Positions 11,701 to 24,452 of a DNA stretch of 64,000 nucleotides are shown in pieces. Source of the stretch: Diadema setosum (taxonomy: Eukaryota > Echinodermata > Echinoidea > Diadematoida > Diadematidae); the NCBI GenBank assembly GCA_033980235.1, contig CM067070.1, positions 11,912,046 to 11,976,045 of the forward strand, in the 5' to 3' direction. A program made the translations under genes and the position numbers. The notes under the pieces are model-generated. The model ran no database searches, was not told the DNA's origin, and worked only from the letters and a program-made list of their open reading frames with translations. How positions within the stretch are numbered: position 1 is the first letter of the stretch; the number at the start of each line of letters is the position of its first letter.

Positions 11701-14600
11701 TCTCTCTTTGGTATCTCCATACATCAAGATACCTTCCTGTTAAGACCAGGGAGGCTCCCTCCTTCCAGATAAGACCAATTCTGTGATGCAGCCGAAGGAT
11801 ACCAGGTGCGCAGCCAACAATATGAACGAAGACGATCATACAGCATTGTATTGTTTGACGACTAGACGAAAACCGAGGGTCATCAATGACTAAATATAAT
11901 ATATATTTATACATATAGAGAGATATGTATATGCAAGAAATGTTGTGCCAACCAGTGGAATACTACTCTCTTACGCCTATCCCTTATATACACTATATGT
12001 GAATTCCTAGGTCATGTTTCTCTCTGATCAAGTAGCAAATACCACTCGATAGTTGTTTCATGGCCCAATGACAACAACCAGGATTTGATGTAATTAGTGT
12101 TCTTCCCCACAGGTGATTGGTCAAAACAAAAACAAACAAACAAACAAACAGTTCCCCTAATGCCTGCATTAAAAAGAAGGATCTTAAATTGCGTAAGTCT
12201 GTCTGGAAGTCGAATCAGTATTAAAAAGTGCAGTCTCAAACAGTCTATTTTGAATAGTCAGATCTAGTGTTTTCATGTTTAACATGTTTGATCAGCTGCG
12301 TTTGATTTGGGCCCAAATGCAAATTGCAGGAAATCAATGATTTTATAGTGAAAATACTCCAAACTATAAAAAAAAGCAATGGGAATCCTGAGATATAATA
12401 CAATCATCTTTCCCACTGCGAGAGAATTAACGCTGTATACTTTACTGAAAGCAGATGAACTAGCACTGAATACCTTTAGTTCCTTTCAGCGTGACTTAGC
12501 AAGACCAGCTCATACAATGACTCATTACCAATGACTGCAGTCATTTCTACTTCTAACATCTGTCTTTGCTCGGGCATTGCTATGAATCATTATCACCGGT
12601 ATCAACATAAGATAGGACTAGAAAAAAGGAGCAAGAAGTTAAAGAAGTCGCTTTTTCTTTTTTCTTTTTTTTTTTTTTTGGCCTTGTTTTCTGATGACAT
12701 AGACAAGCACATACAATACCCACTATCGGAAAGGAAATTGAAGTTTTTGGTACATTACCTTCGACGCACAAATTGTTGATGGAATATTCGGAGTCTGTTC
12801 AGGGTTAACCCGTGCTCAGGACGGTTTAGCACCTCCCCTCGTGTTCCTCTGTTTACTTTCCCGTAGCTAAAATATCACACCGGGTCTTCGTCTGCCGTGC
12901 ACGCCAGCATCGTCCGACGAGAATCGCTTTTGATTAACGATCGTCCCGCCCGAAAGAAGTCACTGCGAATTTGAAGACGGGCGCTAGACGGTGGGGAGAG
13001 AGCGGGAGAGACGGAGAGAAACGAAGCTGTGGATTGCGCAAAAACTTCCGCGCACAGAGCGTATGCAGAATGATCACTCAACTGATGAGAAAAGAAAAGC
13101 GTTGAGAGAGAGAGCCATTCGGCGCAGGGAAATTGGTGGAATCACATTTTCGCCTCGGCGCAAAATAATGTGAAGACAATTCTTTTTTAGCTTAGAATAT
13201 CTCACCAGGAGATGTGTCCGCAAAGGCAGAACAGGTGGGCGTGCTATAATTTCCGCTTTTAGAACAATACGAACAAAGGCTAATGCAAATGAGCAGAGAA
13301 AAAGAAGCTGCTATGTCGACGCCTGTTAAGCATCAGACATAAAGGGATCGCTATCAAGTAATATGTTGTTTCTTCTTGCGGAATAAAGGGAACGCTACAC
13401 CGTTTTATGACGAAGGCGTGGCCCGTTTAGGATGTCAGAAGAGAAAATGATATCACAAGTGCGGGAACATGCTCAACAAAAACAGGGGAAATACTGGTTA
13501 CGTTATCAAGCCCACGTTACCGAGCACATGAATGAGAGGGTTTAATTTGGTTTCTACTGAGACCAACCCTTTCATTGGATGATCAGATAAGACGATGCGG
13601 GGAAGGAGGGCGAGACGTCGGGGAAGAACGGGCGAGTCTTCCTAATGTGCGTGACGATGCCTGGAGGACATAGCCGCCAAGCCTGCATGGTAGAAGTGGA
13701 GATACGAGCACGCATGCGTCGGGACGGGGTGACGCATTTACCAGTTGGTCGCATCAATTCGATTACCAGTTCGACTCGCACGAACACACCCCTCGGATGA
13801 TGTACGCTTCGCGGTGAAGATTGTTGCAGGCTCGGAGGCCGAGCTATGAAATGATTGCTGAAGGGTTACACGTGTGGTGGGCAAGGTTTGATGATAAATG
13901 ATGGTTGAAATGATAACTGAAAAGTGAATCCTATTAATATCCGCCGAAATGATGGAGCGAGAGCAGCGCGTGACAGAGTTAAAGCTAAACACTTGACGAC
14001 AAGCACAAGTAACTAGCATTGCATATGGCATCTTAGAAGTTAATAAGTTTGCTTATCATTTGTTTAAAAGTTGTTTCATGACGTGTAGAATGCTGAGAGA
14101 TAGGCCGTATTTAGCGTACGATAAGCTTATCACACCAATCATTCGGACGCTATACCCACCCAAAAAATATAAGTGCTATACTCAATTAAAAAGTTCATTC
14201 AATCGATTGTAGTTTATTGTTTCTCCCTGTATGAAAAAAACATGGCCACTTGCAAATCACACTCTTGAATGCAATCACCAGTTTTTTCGTAGACGTTGAA
14301 TGAAGTTTGCTTATTTTTGTTTGTTTTGTTTTTTTTTTGGGGGGGGAGCAAAATACAAACTAAGAAATTAAAGGTGAAATACTTTATAATAATATAAAAT
14401 ATTCAGCTAGCTGGAATGAAAGCGTACTCGGTTGTACAGACAAGCTAAGAAATGAAACTCGTATATCATTGTCAACACACAGAATTTTGTGATTCAGTTG
14501 ATATTGGGAGTATCTGTGTGATGTCAACATGGAAAAGTCATTATTTTCTTTATGTATGTCGTCACTTCCTGAAAGAAATAGTAGCTGGGGTAATATGTTA
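8738..14600. other. Long non-coding stretch without supported genes
   Basis: Mostly unique sequence. Two patches, 12,830-13,170 and 13,560-13,850, are clearly richer in G+C and CpG than the rest and could be regulatory or promoter DNA or unrecognised exons. The frames at 11,609-11,914 (-), 12,991-13,173 (+) and 13,738-14,031 (-) show no domain I recognise. Short A/T homopolymers and a (CAAA)n tract at 12,127-12,150 are the only simple repeats. Confidence 0.4.
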
Positions 14601-14608
14601 TAGGTATG

Positions 14609-14670
<62 letters not shown>

Positions 14671-14672
14671 TG
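14609..14672. repeat. (TA)n microsatellite
   Basis: About 30 TA/TG dinucleotides with minor interruptions, lying 37 bases before the long hairpin at 14,709. Confidence 0.9.
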
Positions 14673-14708
14673 TTGATAAGGTAGTCCACGTGTTGGCAAG
14701 ATAAAAAG

Positions 14709-14843
14709 ATAAGTAACAAAGCTGCAACAAAGTTCATGCTGTATTCACCAACGGTTTATTTCTTCACACAAATTTTCGAGCGTCTCGCCGCCCTGAAATA
14801 AACCGTTGGTGAATACAGCATGAACTTTGTTGCAGCTTTGTTA

Positions 14844-14848
<5 letters not shown>
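14709..14848. repeat. 54-bp-arm hairpin running into (TA)n
   Basis: The arm 14,709-14,762 is the exact reverse complement of 14,795-14,848 as far as I can read it, around a 32-base loop (14,763-14,794). The arm contains AACAAAGTTCATGCTGTATT. The right arm's terminal TTACTTAT merges directly into a (TA)n tract of about 85 bases, and another (TA)n lies to the left. Such identity implies a recent origin or gene conversion between the arms. Confidence 0.85.
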
Positions 14849-14929
<81 letters not shown>

Positions 14930-14933
14930 ATAA
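14849..14933. repeat. (TA)n microsatellite
   Basis: About 40 copies of TA with one ATTA break, contiguous with the right arm of the hairpin. Confidence 0.95.
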
Positions 14934-15273
14934 TTTATAATCCTCATAATGTTTCATATACGACAATATATCTTTAAACATATCATAATTTTGTTCACCT
15001 ATAAATAAACCAAACTTATCATGGCTATCAAACTTATTCATTTTCGTCTTGTGAGCCTCTACTTCCCATACTATCACACTTATTTTCATATCAATATTTC
15101 CCACATTTACCATCAAAGAAGCGTATGTCTAAAAGAAACACATTGAAAAGATAAGAAAAGGCTATGCGGTAAAGAAGACAATTTCAAACATAAGGAACAA
15201 AAGATGAGAGTTATACATTTGCAAAATGCACCGCGGCGGTCCTTATAAATTCGATTCAAATAGCTCAATAAGT

Positions 15274-15508
15274 GGGGGCGCTGTGGCATAGTGGATAAGA
15301 CTCCCGACTCCCGATCGGAGGACCCAAGTTCGAATCCCGCCCAGTCGTGCCAGTGCTTACGTCCTTGGACAAGATGATTTTACCCACTGTGTCCCTCTCG
15401 ACCCAGGTGTATAAATGGGTACCTGGTAACGCTAGGGTAATGACAATAGCAGGGCCCTCTGGTAGAGCAGTGGCAACACTGAAGAGGCTACCCTGGGTAA
15501 ATAAGACC

Positions 15509-15602
<94 letters not shown>
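15274..15602 (+). mobile_element. tRNA-derived SINE with (TTA)n tail
   Basis: The tRNA-like head has box A TGGCATAGTGG (15,284-15,294) and box B AGTTCGAATCC (15,327-15,337), both near perfect for an RNA polymerase III internal promoter. The head leads into TTACGTCCTTGGACAAGAT, CCCAGGTGTATAAATGGGTA, a GCCCTCTGGTAGAGCAG block and GGCTACCCTGGGTAAATAAG. The 3' end is a pure (TTA)n run at 15,509-15,602, more than 30 copies. It matches the minus-strand SINE at 1-250 block by block, and its boxes are better preserved. The strand ORFs with poly-Asn or poly-Leu are artefacts. I could not identify a target-site duplication. Confidence 0.9.
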
Positions 15603-15604
<2 letters not shown>

Positions 15605-15781
15605 GTCTTTGTTTTCGATAATGTCAAACACCGCTGCGGCCAGCCGCGGCTTTCTTTTTGCTCGTGAGGGTATAGCTACAGAGAAGTCGAGAGCTATACT
15701 ATTGAGTAAGTCCCTCAAGATTTGACAAAGTACATTCGAATATAAGTTAATGAGAGCATACAAGAATAGGATAAAAGGTTA

Positions 15782-15933
15782 TAGGGCAATTACCCCCTTG
15801 ACAATTGCCCCAGACACTTCCCCTGACCATAAACCTATAACCTTAACTCCAATCTTTACTTTAAAACCTAATTACTAAACAGTATTTAGCCGGGGAGGGG
15901 GGAGGGTAACTGTCCTCGGCGGGTAATTGCCCT
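15782..15933. mobile_element. Small inverted-repeat element, GGGCAATTACC ends (copy 1)
   Basis: It starts TAGGGCAATTACCCCC and ends GGGTAATTGCCCT, i.e. terminal inverted repeats. At the left a second half-copy (ACAATTGCCCC) follows at once. The interior carries CCTGACCATAAACCTATAACCTTAAC and CAGTATTTAGCCGGGG. The same ends and interior occur at 24,931-25,219, and both copies are followed by GATACGG, so the element may extend a few bases to the right. Non-coding. Confidence 0.7.
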
Positions 15934-16414
15934 GATACGGAATAATGTTACACGTAAAGCACCTGAAAGGGTGTGGATACGAGTCAAACCATCCACGGTC
16001 TCTCATCTAAATGAAATTGAGGAATCATTGTATAGATTTGTCTTACATTGTCTTGCTGTTGATTGTAGTACAATGATGTTTCAAAAATCTGCTCTCAGAT
16101 TGCCTCGCTATCTAATTAGTAACACAAATCGGAGAAAAATAGACAGACACTTGGACACGATTCTTACTGGTTCACCATGTTGCATATTATTATGTGTAAT
16201 ATAAAAGCTATGCTTTTCTTGTGAATTCCTCTTTTCCATGTAGAGTTACAAATTATGATTGTATTGCTTACTTGTTCATTTATCCAAATCAAAGTTGATA
16301 TCATTACAATATCGAAATGAATATTGTATTCATGTTTTGTTGAAACTTACGTGATTCAAAGTTCTTGAAAATGTTATGTACTCATGTAAGCATTATGTAT
16401 ATTACTTTGTATTA

Positions 16415-16770
16415 CTTCACAGAGACTCCAACTCTCCCGTTTTTGACGGGAGATCTCCCGCCGAAAACCCATTTTTGCAAAATCTCCCGTTCTCCCGTTG
16501 GAGATTTGATTTCTCCCGCCCTGGCTCTGTGTCTCCCGGTGGAAAGGATTTCTTTCTTATTGCTATCGTATGTTGAAAAAATAAGCCTTAGATAGCACCA
16601 GAGAACATCTAGAACCCTAGGAACTTCGCGTTTCGCAAACATCAACTTGGAGTCTCCCGTTTGCTGAGGTTTCGGGCGGGAGAATCTCCAGATCAGAAGG
16701 TGCTTGGGGTTGGAGTCTCTGACTTCATATGGAAATAAAATTATTTTGAAATGAATTGAATGGAATATTC
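16415..16770 (+). repeat. TCTCCCG-rich interspersed repeat with retroelement-like tail
   Basis: The motif TCTCCCG or its complement CGGGAGA occurs at least eight times between 16,433 and 16,690. The segment ends in GGAAATAAAATTATTTTG followed by AAATGAATTGAATGG, which resembles the A-rich, GAATT-type tail of LINE-derived copies. The overlapping minus-strand frame at 16,412-16,798 has repetitive GRSPV/GRHRA features and looks like repeat translation rather than a gene. Class not determined. Confidence 0.4.
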
Positions 16771-16799
16771 GCATAACGCATGCGCAGCAAGCTGACAAG

Positions 16800-18160
16800 A
16801 AACCAATGTAAATTCAAATACATTACACTTTGGTATGCTTATAAGAGTCATACTACTCTTCCAAGTCAAGCACACATTATTTCTAGCTCCTTCCTATCAT
16901 ACATTATAATAAGCACCATGCATAAACGAGCTTTTAAAAAGCACGCACAATGTGCATCGACTGCATTGCGTCCTTTTGTAGCTGCTGACGCGAACTATCA
17001 CATTATATTTCTATGTGCGCCATTACTCCCATCTAGAAATCATGGCCTATTAGAAGTAGATGTAATCAATGATTATGATTGGTCTGTGATAGGGCTATTC
17101 AAAATCAATCAAGCAATGCAGCTTCGCAGCCTCGTTTTATCGGTGTTATGAGGCTGTGAAGTCTATTAGGCTAAATTACTATCGGCTTCGACCATCGCAA
17201 GTCACACTCCTCAATCTTGAATTTTATTTCACCGTAGTGGTCGTAAGAAATGAGTCCGTATTAACATGCATGGACGCGATTGAGCCCCAATCTAGGAAAA
17301 GGAATCAAAATGAGGTTACCGTAACATACACAAAACGTTAGTATACACTGCAATTGTTCGTGGAAGTGTTTTTTTTTTTTGTTATATATTTTAGATTATC
17401 TGCATGGAGCTATTCATGTCATTTATTATATTTTCTCTTAGCTTTACTCGTCCTTTTTTTTCTTTTGCATGTGTTTCTTTTTTTTTCAAAATCAAACGAA
17501 GGAAGACCTAGGAGAGAGAGAAAGACAGGCTGCTCACACAGACAGAAAGGGGGAGAAAGTGTGAGAGAAGTATAGAGAGAGAGAGAGAGGGAGAGAGAAT
17601 AAGGTGGAGTAAATATGGGCGAAGAGGAGTTTGATTGTTGATCGAAAATCTCGAGTCCGGGTCCCAAGACAATTTCAACGATCACGACCGTTCATATCAA
17701 CAAGCGGTTTTTTGGAGAAACTTTCAGGGGAAATCTACGTGCCCCTTTTGTGCTGTCACGCATGGCTTGGTGTCCGAAAGAAAAAGTGGGCCAAGATTCA
17801 AACTTTAGGTGGAGGCCCGAGTTCCGTTTTGATCGAGACAAACATTTTTGACCTTCAAGATTCCTGATGAAGATTGACATTTTGAAAACATCCCCACTGT
17901 AGAAGACTTCGCCAACATCCTTCGTCAAGTTGATTCTTTTTAGTATTAGGCCTATAGATATCTGCTACCTTTGAGTTGTTTCGAGTTGAGTCTGTCATCT
18001 GCTGGAGTAAACGGAATGTGTTTTTTTTTTGTGAGATTCTAGGGAATGCACTCCTATTTTCTTTTAAAGAGGAATGAAATCCAAATATTTCATGTGGATT
18101 AAGTGGATGGAGTAACATTAGTGAAACACATCAGTGACACTTTTAGGAGAATCTTTCAAA
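16800..18160. other. Non-coding stretch with a (GA)n tract
   Basis: Unique DNA with pyrimidine runs at 17,450-17,490 and a (GA)n tract at 17,571-17,600. The 123-codon frame at 16,780-17,151 has no recognisable domain. No transposon ends were seen. Confidence 0.4.
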
Positions 18161-18164
18161 AGAT

Positions 18165-18555
18165 ATTTCAGTTCAATTTCAATTTCAATTCATTTCATTT
18201 ATTTTCATACTTCTCATTAGAGTATTACATCAGAAATAATAGGACAAGTTCTTTTACCTTGTCAACAATGTGCAAAAACAAACAATATACTTGGTAATAA
18301 CACAGCAATTGTAATGATAACTGGTCGAAATGGAAATGGGGTTGAACAAAGATAAGTATGACGGGACCTAACATGAAAGCTAGCTTGTTTGGCTATAAGC
18401 CCCAAATAATCAGGGTTTGTGACAAAAAAGAAACGGAGAACGAATAGAAGTATAGACCAGGCGATGTAATGGTACCAAATAAGACAAGCGTGGTATGCGT
18501 ATGTGATTAAAAAAATAGTAGCAGAAAAAAAATATATACTAAAAGTGTGAACCAT
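18165..18555 (-). mobile_element. Probable LINE 3' end, minus strand
   Basis: At 18,168-18,212 the plus strand reads a TTCAATTTCAATTTCAATTC tract followed by ATTTCATTTATTTTCAT. Its complement, ATGAAAATAAATGAAATG followed by AATTGAAATTGAA, is the typical simple-repeat tail after the polyadenylation signal of CR1/L2-type LINEs. The upstream sequence on the minus strand would then be its 3' UTR, although its exact extent is unclear. The 97-codon hydrophobic frame at 18,262-18,555 is probably a chance frame in it. Confidence 0.4.
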
Positions 18556-18599
18556 TATTGTAACCGAGCTATCAATTTGCAGTTAAAATTCTCCCATGT

Positions 18600-21500
18600 G
18601 GGACTCATCTTTCAGAGTCTATGCATGACGCCAAAATACAATACAATCTTGTACTTATTTCTAATTGTGGTTGTTGTCGTTTTGTGTCCCTCTTTTCTAA
18701 TCACGCAAACTTGGACTCCTTTTATTGGTCCCTCTTACGCAACCCATACAACTGCCATAATACTCTTTTAGTAATATATACAACTGAAATTTCTTCATAT
18801 CTCACTATCAGCTGGGCATTATCGACGATCGGGTGCAAGTTGATCAGTCGATACATGAACAATTGTGTCGTCATGGAAACAAAACGCTTGTGAATTGACC
18901 TCTTCAGGTTATAAGGTCTCTCCACATAGAGTTAAAACTCCCTGACATAAAAGTGAAAAGTGTTTAACTAACGCACAGAAAATTTACAAATATTTTTGAT
19001 CTCGTCAAAGCACTTTTGTCCACATTCAGATAGTAATTTCCCAAAGAGACAAACATGTACCCCTCCCATCCCCTCCCCCCCCCCCCCAATAAAAAAAAAA
19101 AAATGATAAGTTAATCTAAGATGCCGGATACTTTTTTAATTACCAATTATTCATTTGTTTAGGGAGTTATACGGGCTATGTTTGCTCATTAACGTAGATA
19201 CAATTTTCCAAGTTTTGAAACATTACAGCATCCTTTTCTTTACTGAAAAGCAAGCCTAAAAGCTCTCGTTTTCGTGTGTCAATACTCCATAGAGATGTTT
19301 GTAAAAGAGACAGTTTGTTAAACTCTCTCAACTCTCAAAGCTGCAAAGCTGCAACAAGAATTAAGGGCTGCCCTATCGTGCCTATCACCCCGACGGCTAG
19401 AAAGAGGGAAATAGTGAGAGAGAGAAAGGTGTAAACCATTGGTTAACATGTAAAAGAAGCCGTGTTGCTTATGAGAGACAATGCCAAGGGCTGATTTCCG
19501 CAGGATTTAATCTGAGCGTTTCACAATGGACAACATGAAACCGGCCGTAACAAGGTATCAAATTCAATTACGCGCCCAGAATTCTCCCGCTAAATAGTGC
19601 TAAAGGGCTACGGAGGGTGCGCCGTTGCGCCAAGTAATTGGGTGGTGTAACGACTCACACGAGCTGCGTCGCCCCCAACCTTTCCGCGAACGTTTTTCCC
19701 CCACCTGTACAAGGTGAGGAGCGTAATTGTTTCTCTTCTGCTCTTTCCGGTCTCTTCGTTCATTCTGAGCACAATTAACCCTTCTTGTTGACTGATTATT
19801 AGATGATACACTACAAAATGTATTTTATTCCATCACTTTATGTCCTTTGAACAACACTATGTAGTGGCGAAAGGATTTGGTACACTGAAACAGGTCACGA
19901 AACTTTATATAATACATAGACACAGCGAAGTCAAAAGTCTACTGAAAAGTCATGTTTCGAGCTAGTTTTGCAAATGGCACCGTTTTGAGTATTTGGGTAT
20001 GTCTACATATATTTTTCGTTGATGGGTGGGTGTAAGAGTTATCCCTGAAAAAAAAAAAAATCATTCAATATGGAGCTCATGTCGGAAGCACACAATATGT
20101 TTCAATGACGTATTGCTCATTTAATCTGTGCATGTGTTTGTTTGTTTGTTTTTTTTTTTGCTTTTGTTTTTTTGTTTTTTTTTTGTTTTTTTTTTTTTGC
20201 AGCGACCAAAACTAAAAAGCACCGGCTTAAGATGACAGGCTCCTGCATTTTTTTTTTCTCTCTCTCTTGACTTGAAAATAAACGTATCGTTGACTTCTTT
20301 GATTCCACTGCATTTGTTCCAAACAGTCAATAGAAATTGTACTCATTTTACTGTGAATTTGTTTCATTACACTTTTTTTCAAATTCATTAATTTGCTCTT
20401 AATTAATGTATGATTCTTCACGGAAAATGCAGAAATGAAATCCAGTTGAACTGCACTGAAAAAAAAAAAATCGAGATTGAGACGTGCGTTTCAATCACGC
20501 AACAGAAGCATCTGACAATCTTTTCCAATTGATTGATTGATTGACGTGTCAATTCTAATGATGGCAATGGAATTTATCATGGGACCGAATGATGGAATGC
20601 AATTACTGCAACTGTTATAACGATCTTTGCCTATTTCTTCCTTTTCAGGGACACATATCCAAGAGATCAATAACATCATCAAAGCACTTGTGTTTTATCA
20701 ATCGCTCTATAGCTTCCTTTCGCTTGGGTCCGCTCTTGTTGACATGAAAGTTTGTGCGCCTTTCATTCATCATGGTCCACGGTCTGACGGTTCTGATCAG
20801 CCGTGGCTGTGACGGCCAAAGGACCCACGTGACCTGTTGATGAGATTTATTGTTGTGATTTATCGGGAAGGGCTAACTGGAAGTGTAAAAACTGTTTATG
20901 ACCAAACGCCCCGATTCTCCCAATGTAAATTATTCCTCGTAACACGTGCGTAGCATGCCACGCATCGGAAGGTGTATACCCCGCAATATACATATACACG
21001 TAGCTGGCATATCTTTAGGCCATTACCAAAAGGGCCACGGGCAGTTAGTGGGATATATCGCCCATCAATCCTGACATTGAAGATTGGACGATCATACGGG
21101 GCATATGAGCACAACATTGCTCAAAGCCCTGTCACACTGCTCTGTCTTGTAAATTTGTCAGGTCGGACCAAAGTAATTCCGGGATTCGTCGAATACCAAG
21201 GGGTGCAAGATGTCACTTGGGTTGATGCTAGCATCAATACTACTGCCCATCTTCTATCGAATGTTTATGCTTGGAAGAATGTTGACTGTTCTTAACTAAT
21301 CGTCTGGGGGGAAAAAAGACATCTTGCTATTTTCTTAGTCACAATATGGCCAATATTATCACCAAAGTATGCATTCCAAATCTTTCTTATCCATTCAGTT
21401 TAAACTTAATTTTCATTTATTCTAATGGACTGTATATCGGTAGAATGTTGTTTGAAGTTCGACTTGTGTTTTTTTTTTTTCAATTCCCAATACAACGCAA

Positions 21501-21670
21501 CGAGTCAATAAAAAGGCTTCTTATTAATGTGAGTGAATTTGAGCTAAGATCAAATTCGGATCTACAACTTCAATATAATCAAGACACTTACTTTGATTAC
21601 AATCTAAAAGGTGAACCATCTTTGCCTGCATGTTCAATTTTGTAGATGGAAATGGGGAACCCAACGTACG
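18600..21670. other. Non-coding stretch, no supported gene
   Basis: Homopolymer and T/A-rich interruptions (C then A runs near 19,074-19,102, T runs 20,148-20,198). A segment around 20,940-21,150 has an unusual abundance of TACG/CGTA-type words and a CCTGTCACACTGC block, and might be an old DNA transposon, but no paired end was found. The frames at 20,896-21,117 (-) and 20,972-21,295 (+) overlap it. Confidence 0.35.
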
Positions 21671-21674
21671 TACA

Positions 21675-21690
21675 ACACACACACACGCAC

Positions 21691-21742
<52 letters not shown>
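21675..21742. repeat. (CA)n microsatellite
   Basis: About 34 CA dinucleotides with a few CG interruptions at the left. Confidence 0.95.
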
Positions 21743-21744
<2 letters not shown>

Positions 21745-24440
21745 AAAATGAAATGCGTGGTCACCAAATGCAGTACATATTTCTTAATCATCTCATCAAT
21801 TTTTAAGCTCAACATGTATCTATGAATTTTTGAATTCATAAATGTCTAACTTAATGACAGCAATTGTGGAAACATTATGCGAGTTCGATTAGTTTCACTT
21901 TTTTTCTTCTTTTTTTGGAAGACGCAATCCGCCAAATTGAAAAGGTGATTAGATGATTAGATAATGATACAAACAAAATCATATATTTGTCATCAAACTG
22001 GGCAAGATTTCAGCTTGAAAAAAAAAATAATAAAATGGGTATTTAATGTATTTTATTCGAAAAGCCCCATGCAACATTGTGACAAATTCTTGCCGCATTG
22101 TTCCAACTAGTTTCTGCAAGTTATATCAAAGTATGTGTTTCTACATATCTACAAGGAGTATCCATCAATGCACAGGAAACTATATCGGACGGCATAAAGA
22201 TTACTTTGAATGGAAGTATGGATTTACAGCCCTTAGAAAATACAAATTGATGGCCACTGTCATCACATCGAACACAAACCAAAAGCAATGCTGTCATCAA
22301 ATATATATCATATCATTTTACATGAAATCTGTAGTTTGCATTAATTTGTAAGAGAGACGAAAACTTGAAGAGAAGGAAAACATGACGCAATCTGCTTGGC
22401 TTGGCTATTTCCCACTGGAATGGAATGATTGCGAGTGACAACGACCTGTCATTATTTTCTAGAAACCTGGCTGGATGGCACAAAAAAGTTGAGTCTCGAT
22501 GTCTATTATCGGTACGCGGACCATCGAGTACCGGCTCACCGCGGTCATCAAGGGGACGGTGACAATCATTCCCCCATATACCAGCCGGCTAACGACCTCC
22601 GCTGGGACCGTGGCCCGCCATCTTGCGTCGCCAGATCTCACGCCTCCCTCGCTTCATCTCGGGGATTTCCAATTAGCGTGATTTATTTGTCTTGATCCCA
22701 TTATCTCTTGTTTTCTTGCATGGAAAGCAGATTAATGAAGTTATTGATAGCAATAATGCCCTAATATTGTGTTCTCGCATGCAATATCGTGTGTGATTTT
22801 TCCTCGATTGCACAAATTAGTTTGATTCTTCGAAGGTTAAACATCACGCGGTCATAATAACTTTTATAACTTTTGTAACTGTTATGCAAGGACGGAAGTA
22901 ATGATAGAAATGCTGATGACAATGGATAAGAAAAAAAGAGATGGAAAAAGCAGTAGAAGTAGTGATGAAAGTGATGAGGATAGTGAAAACAGTGGTGAGA
23001 AATGATACTAATGATGGTAGAAATGGAAGTGATAACAATGAGAAGGCAAAAAGACAATGAAGAAAAGGAGTAAAAGATGAAGGTTACAATGATGAAGAAG
23101 AAAGATGAGAAAAGGAACAACAAAAATTAGTAAGAGCCATTATAGGTTACTGAGTTACTTTGGTGATGACATGCAAATTTTATTTCAGTTAATGTTCATA
23201 TCTCTCAATAAACAAAAACAAAAATCAAATTAAATGAAATTAAACAATACCTGATATTCAGCTTAAATGCGCAATAGAACGTTACAAACATAATCGTATA
23301 GAAAATGGCGGTCAATCGATAAACATCTAAATCTAAATAAATATATTATAGAAATACGATGAAACTTATACTTAAAAGATTGCTCGTTAAGCGTAGGACG
23401 TCCCAGTATAAACCGAGAGTTGAGATCAAGATAATGAGCACGGATAAAACTCAAGACCACGTAAATGAAAGAAAAGACAGTACTACGCGGGAATACAGCA
23501 AATTCTTCTCAGATACACCTTGGGAGTACAACTGAATAACCTACATTTCTGAAGACATATAAAAGGTTGTTATGATAGCAATATTGACAGTATACTGCAC
23601 TGTAGTGCGATTTGGAAATTCAGATAAATATATACATTTGGGTTATCCGATTAAGAGACTGGGGAAGTATTGGGGAAAAGAAAAATAGATACCGGAAATT
23701 CAAGAATGATCTACGAGCCAGTTGCAAACGACTTCTGAGTGTAACTTTCCCAGGCAAGGTGACAGGTGTATGGGTAGACAACACTGGTAAGGACCTGCGA
23801 CAACCAACGAAATATATATAAGCCTAATTACAGGCGTTGGGTCGGAGATCACAACTAGTATCTCGAAAAATAATTAATTGTGACGTCTACCTCTTTTCTT
23901 TCCTTCGTCCATACAACGAGAGTGAGCAAATTGCCTTTTATTAGTAAATGGAAGCCTCGGGTGTGGCAGTGGTAACTTACGGCGAGCCTGATCATGGTAA
24001 TGAAGTATATCCTGCACGGCTGCATAGTAGCACTCGTTGCGTTGCCAGGGTAACTCAACCGGACTAAAAAAAGACAGAAAAGGAAAAGCGCCCTCAGGGG
24101 ATGAGAAAAGTTCGAAAATGACGCTAAGTGAAGCGTCACATCCAATGAGTGAAGTAATCAAATAGGACTCCTTGAAAAAGCGGCTTATCAGTCATTTTCA
24201 TGTACATTCTCACTTGAAGCACGCTGGTTGTTTTCGCTACTCCTGCCTGCTGCATTGGTTATTCCCTTTGACAATGTATTTCTGGTATGACACGTCCCCG
24301 AATCAATGTGGATGTCTTTATTTTTTTTTTCGGTTTTATTCAATTTCGTCTATTCTCAGTTTTCTTTTATTTTGAGGTTTTTATTGTCTTCATCGTTTTA
24401 ACTCTACAAGTATTCTTTATGTAAGCTTTAAAATGCCGTT
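21745..24440. other. Non-coding stretch with a purine-rich block
   Basis: A GC-richer patch lies at 22,500-22,660. A strongly purine-biased block lies at 22,885-23,125, with GAAGTGATGAGGATAGTG-type sequence giving pyrimidine-rich minus-strand frames. No domain or transposon end recognised. Confidence 0.4.
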
Positions 24441-24452
24441 GTTATGTCCATC

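Noticed and set aside
15265..15667. Poly-Asn and poly-Leu frames of 106-120 codons
   Set aside because: They are translations of the SINE and its (TTA)n tail.
18262..18555. 97-codon frame rich in hydrophobic segments
   Set aside because: Lies in a probable LINE 3' UTR; T-rich DNA readily produces Phe/Leu/Ile-rich frames.
22885..23125. Acidic/serine-rich plus-strand frame in a purine tract
   Set aside because: Low-complexity GAT/GAA DNA gives such Asp/Glu/Ser/Lys peptides without being coding.
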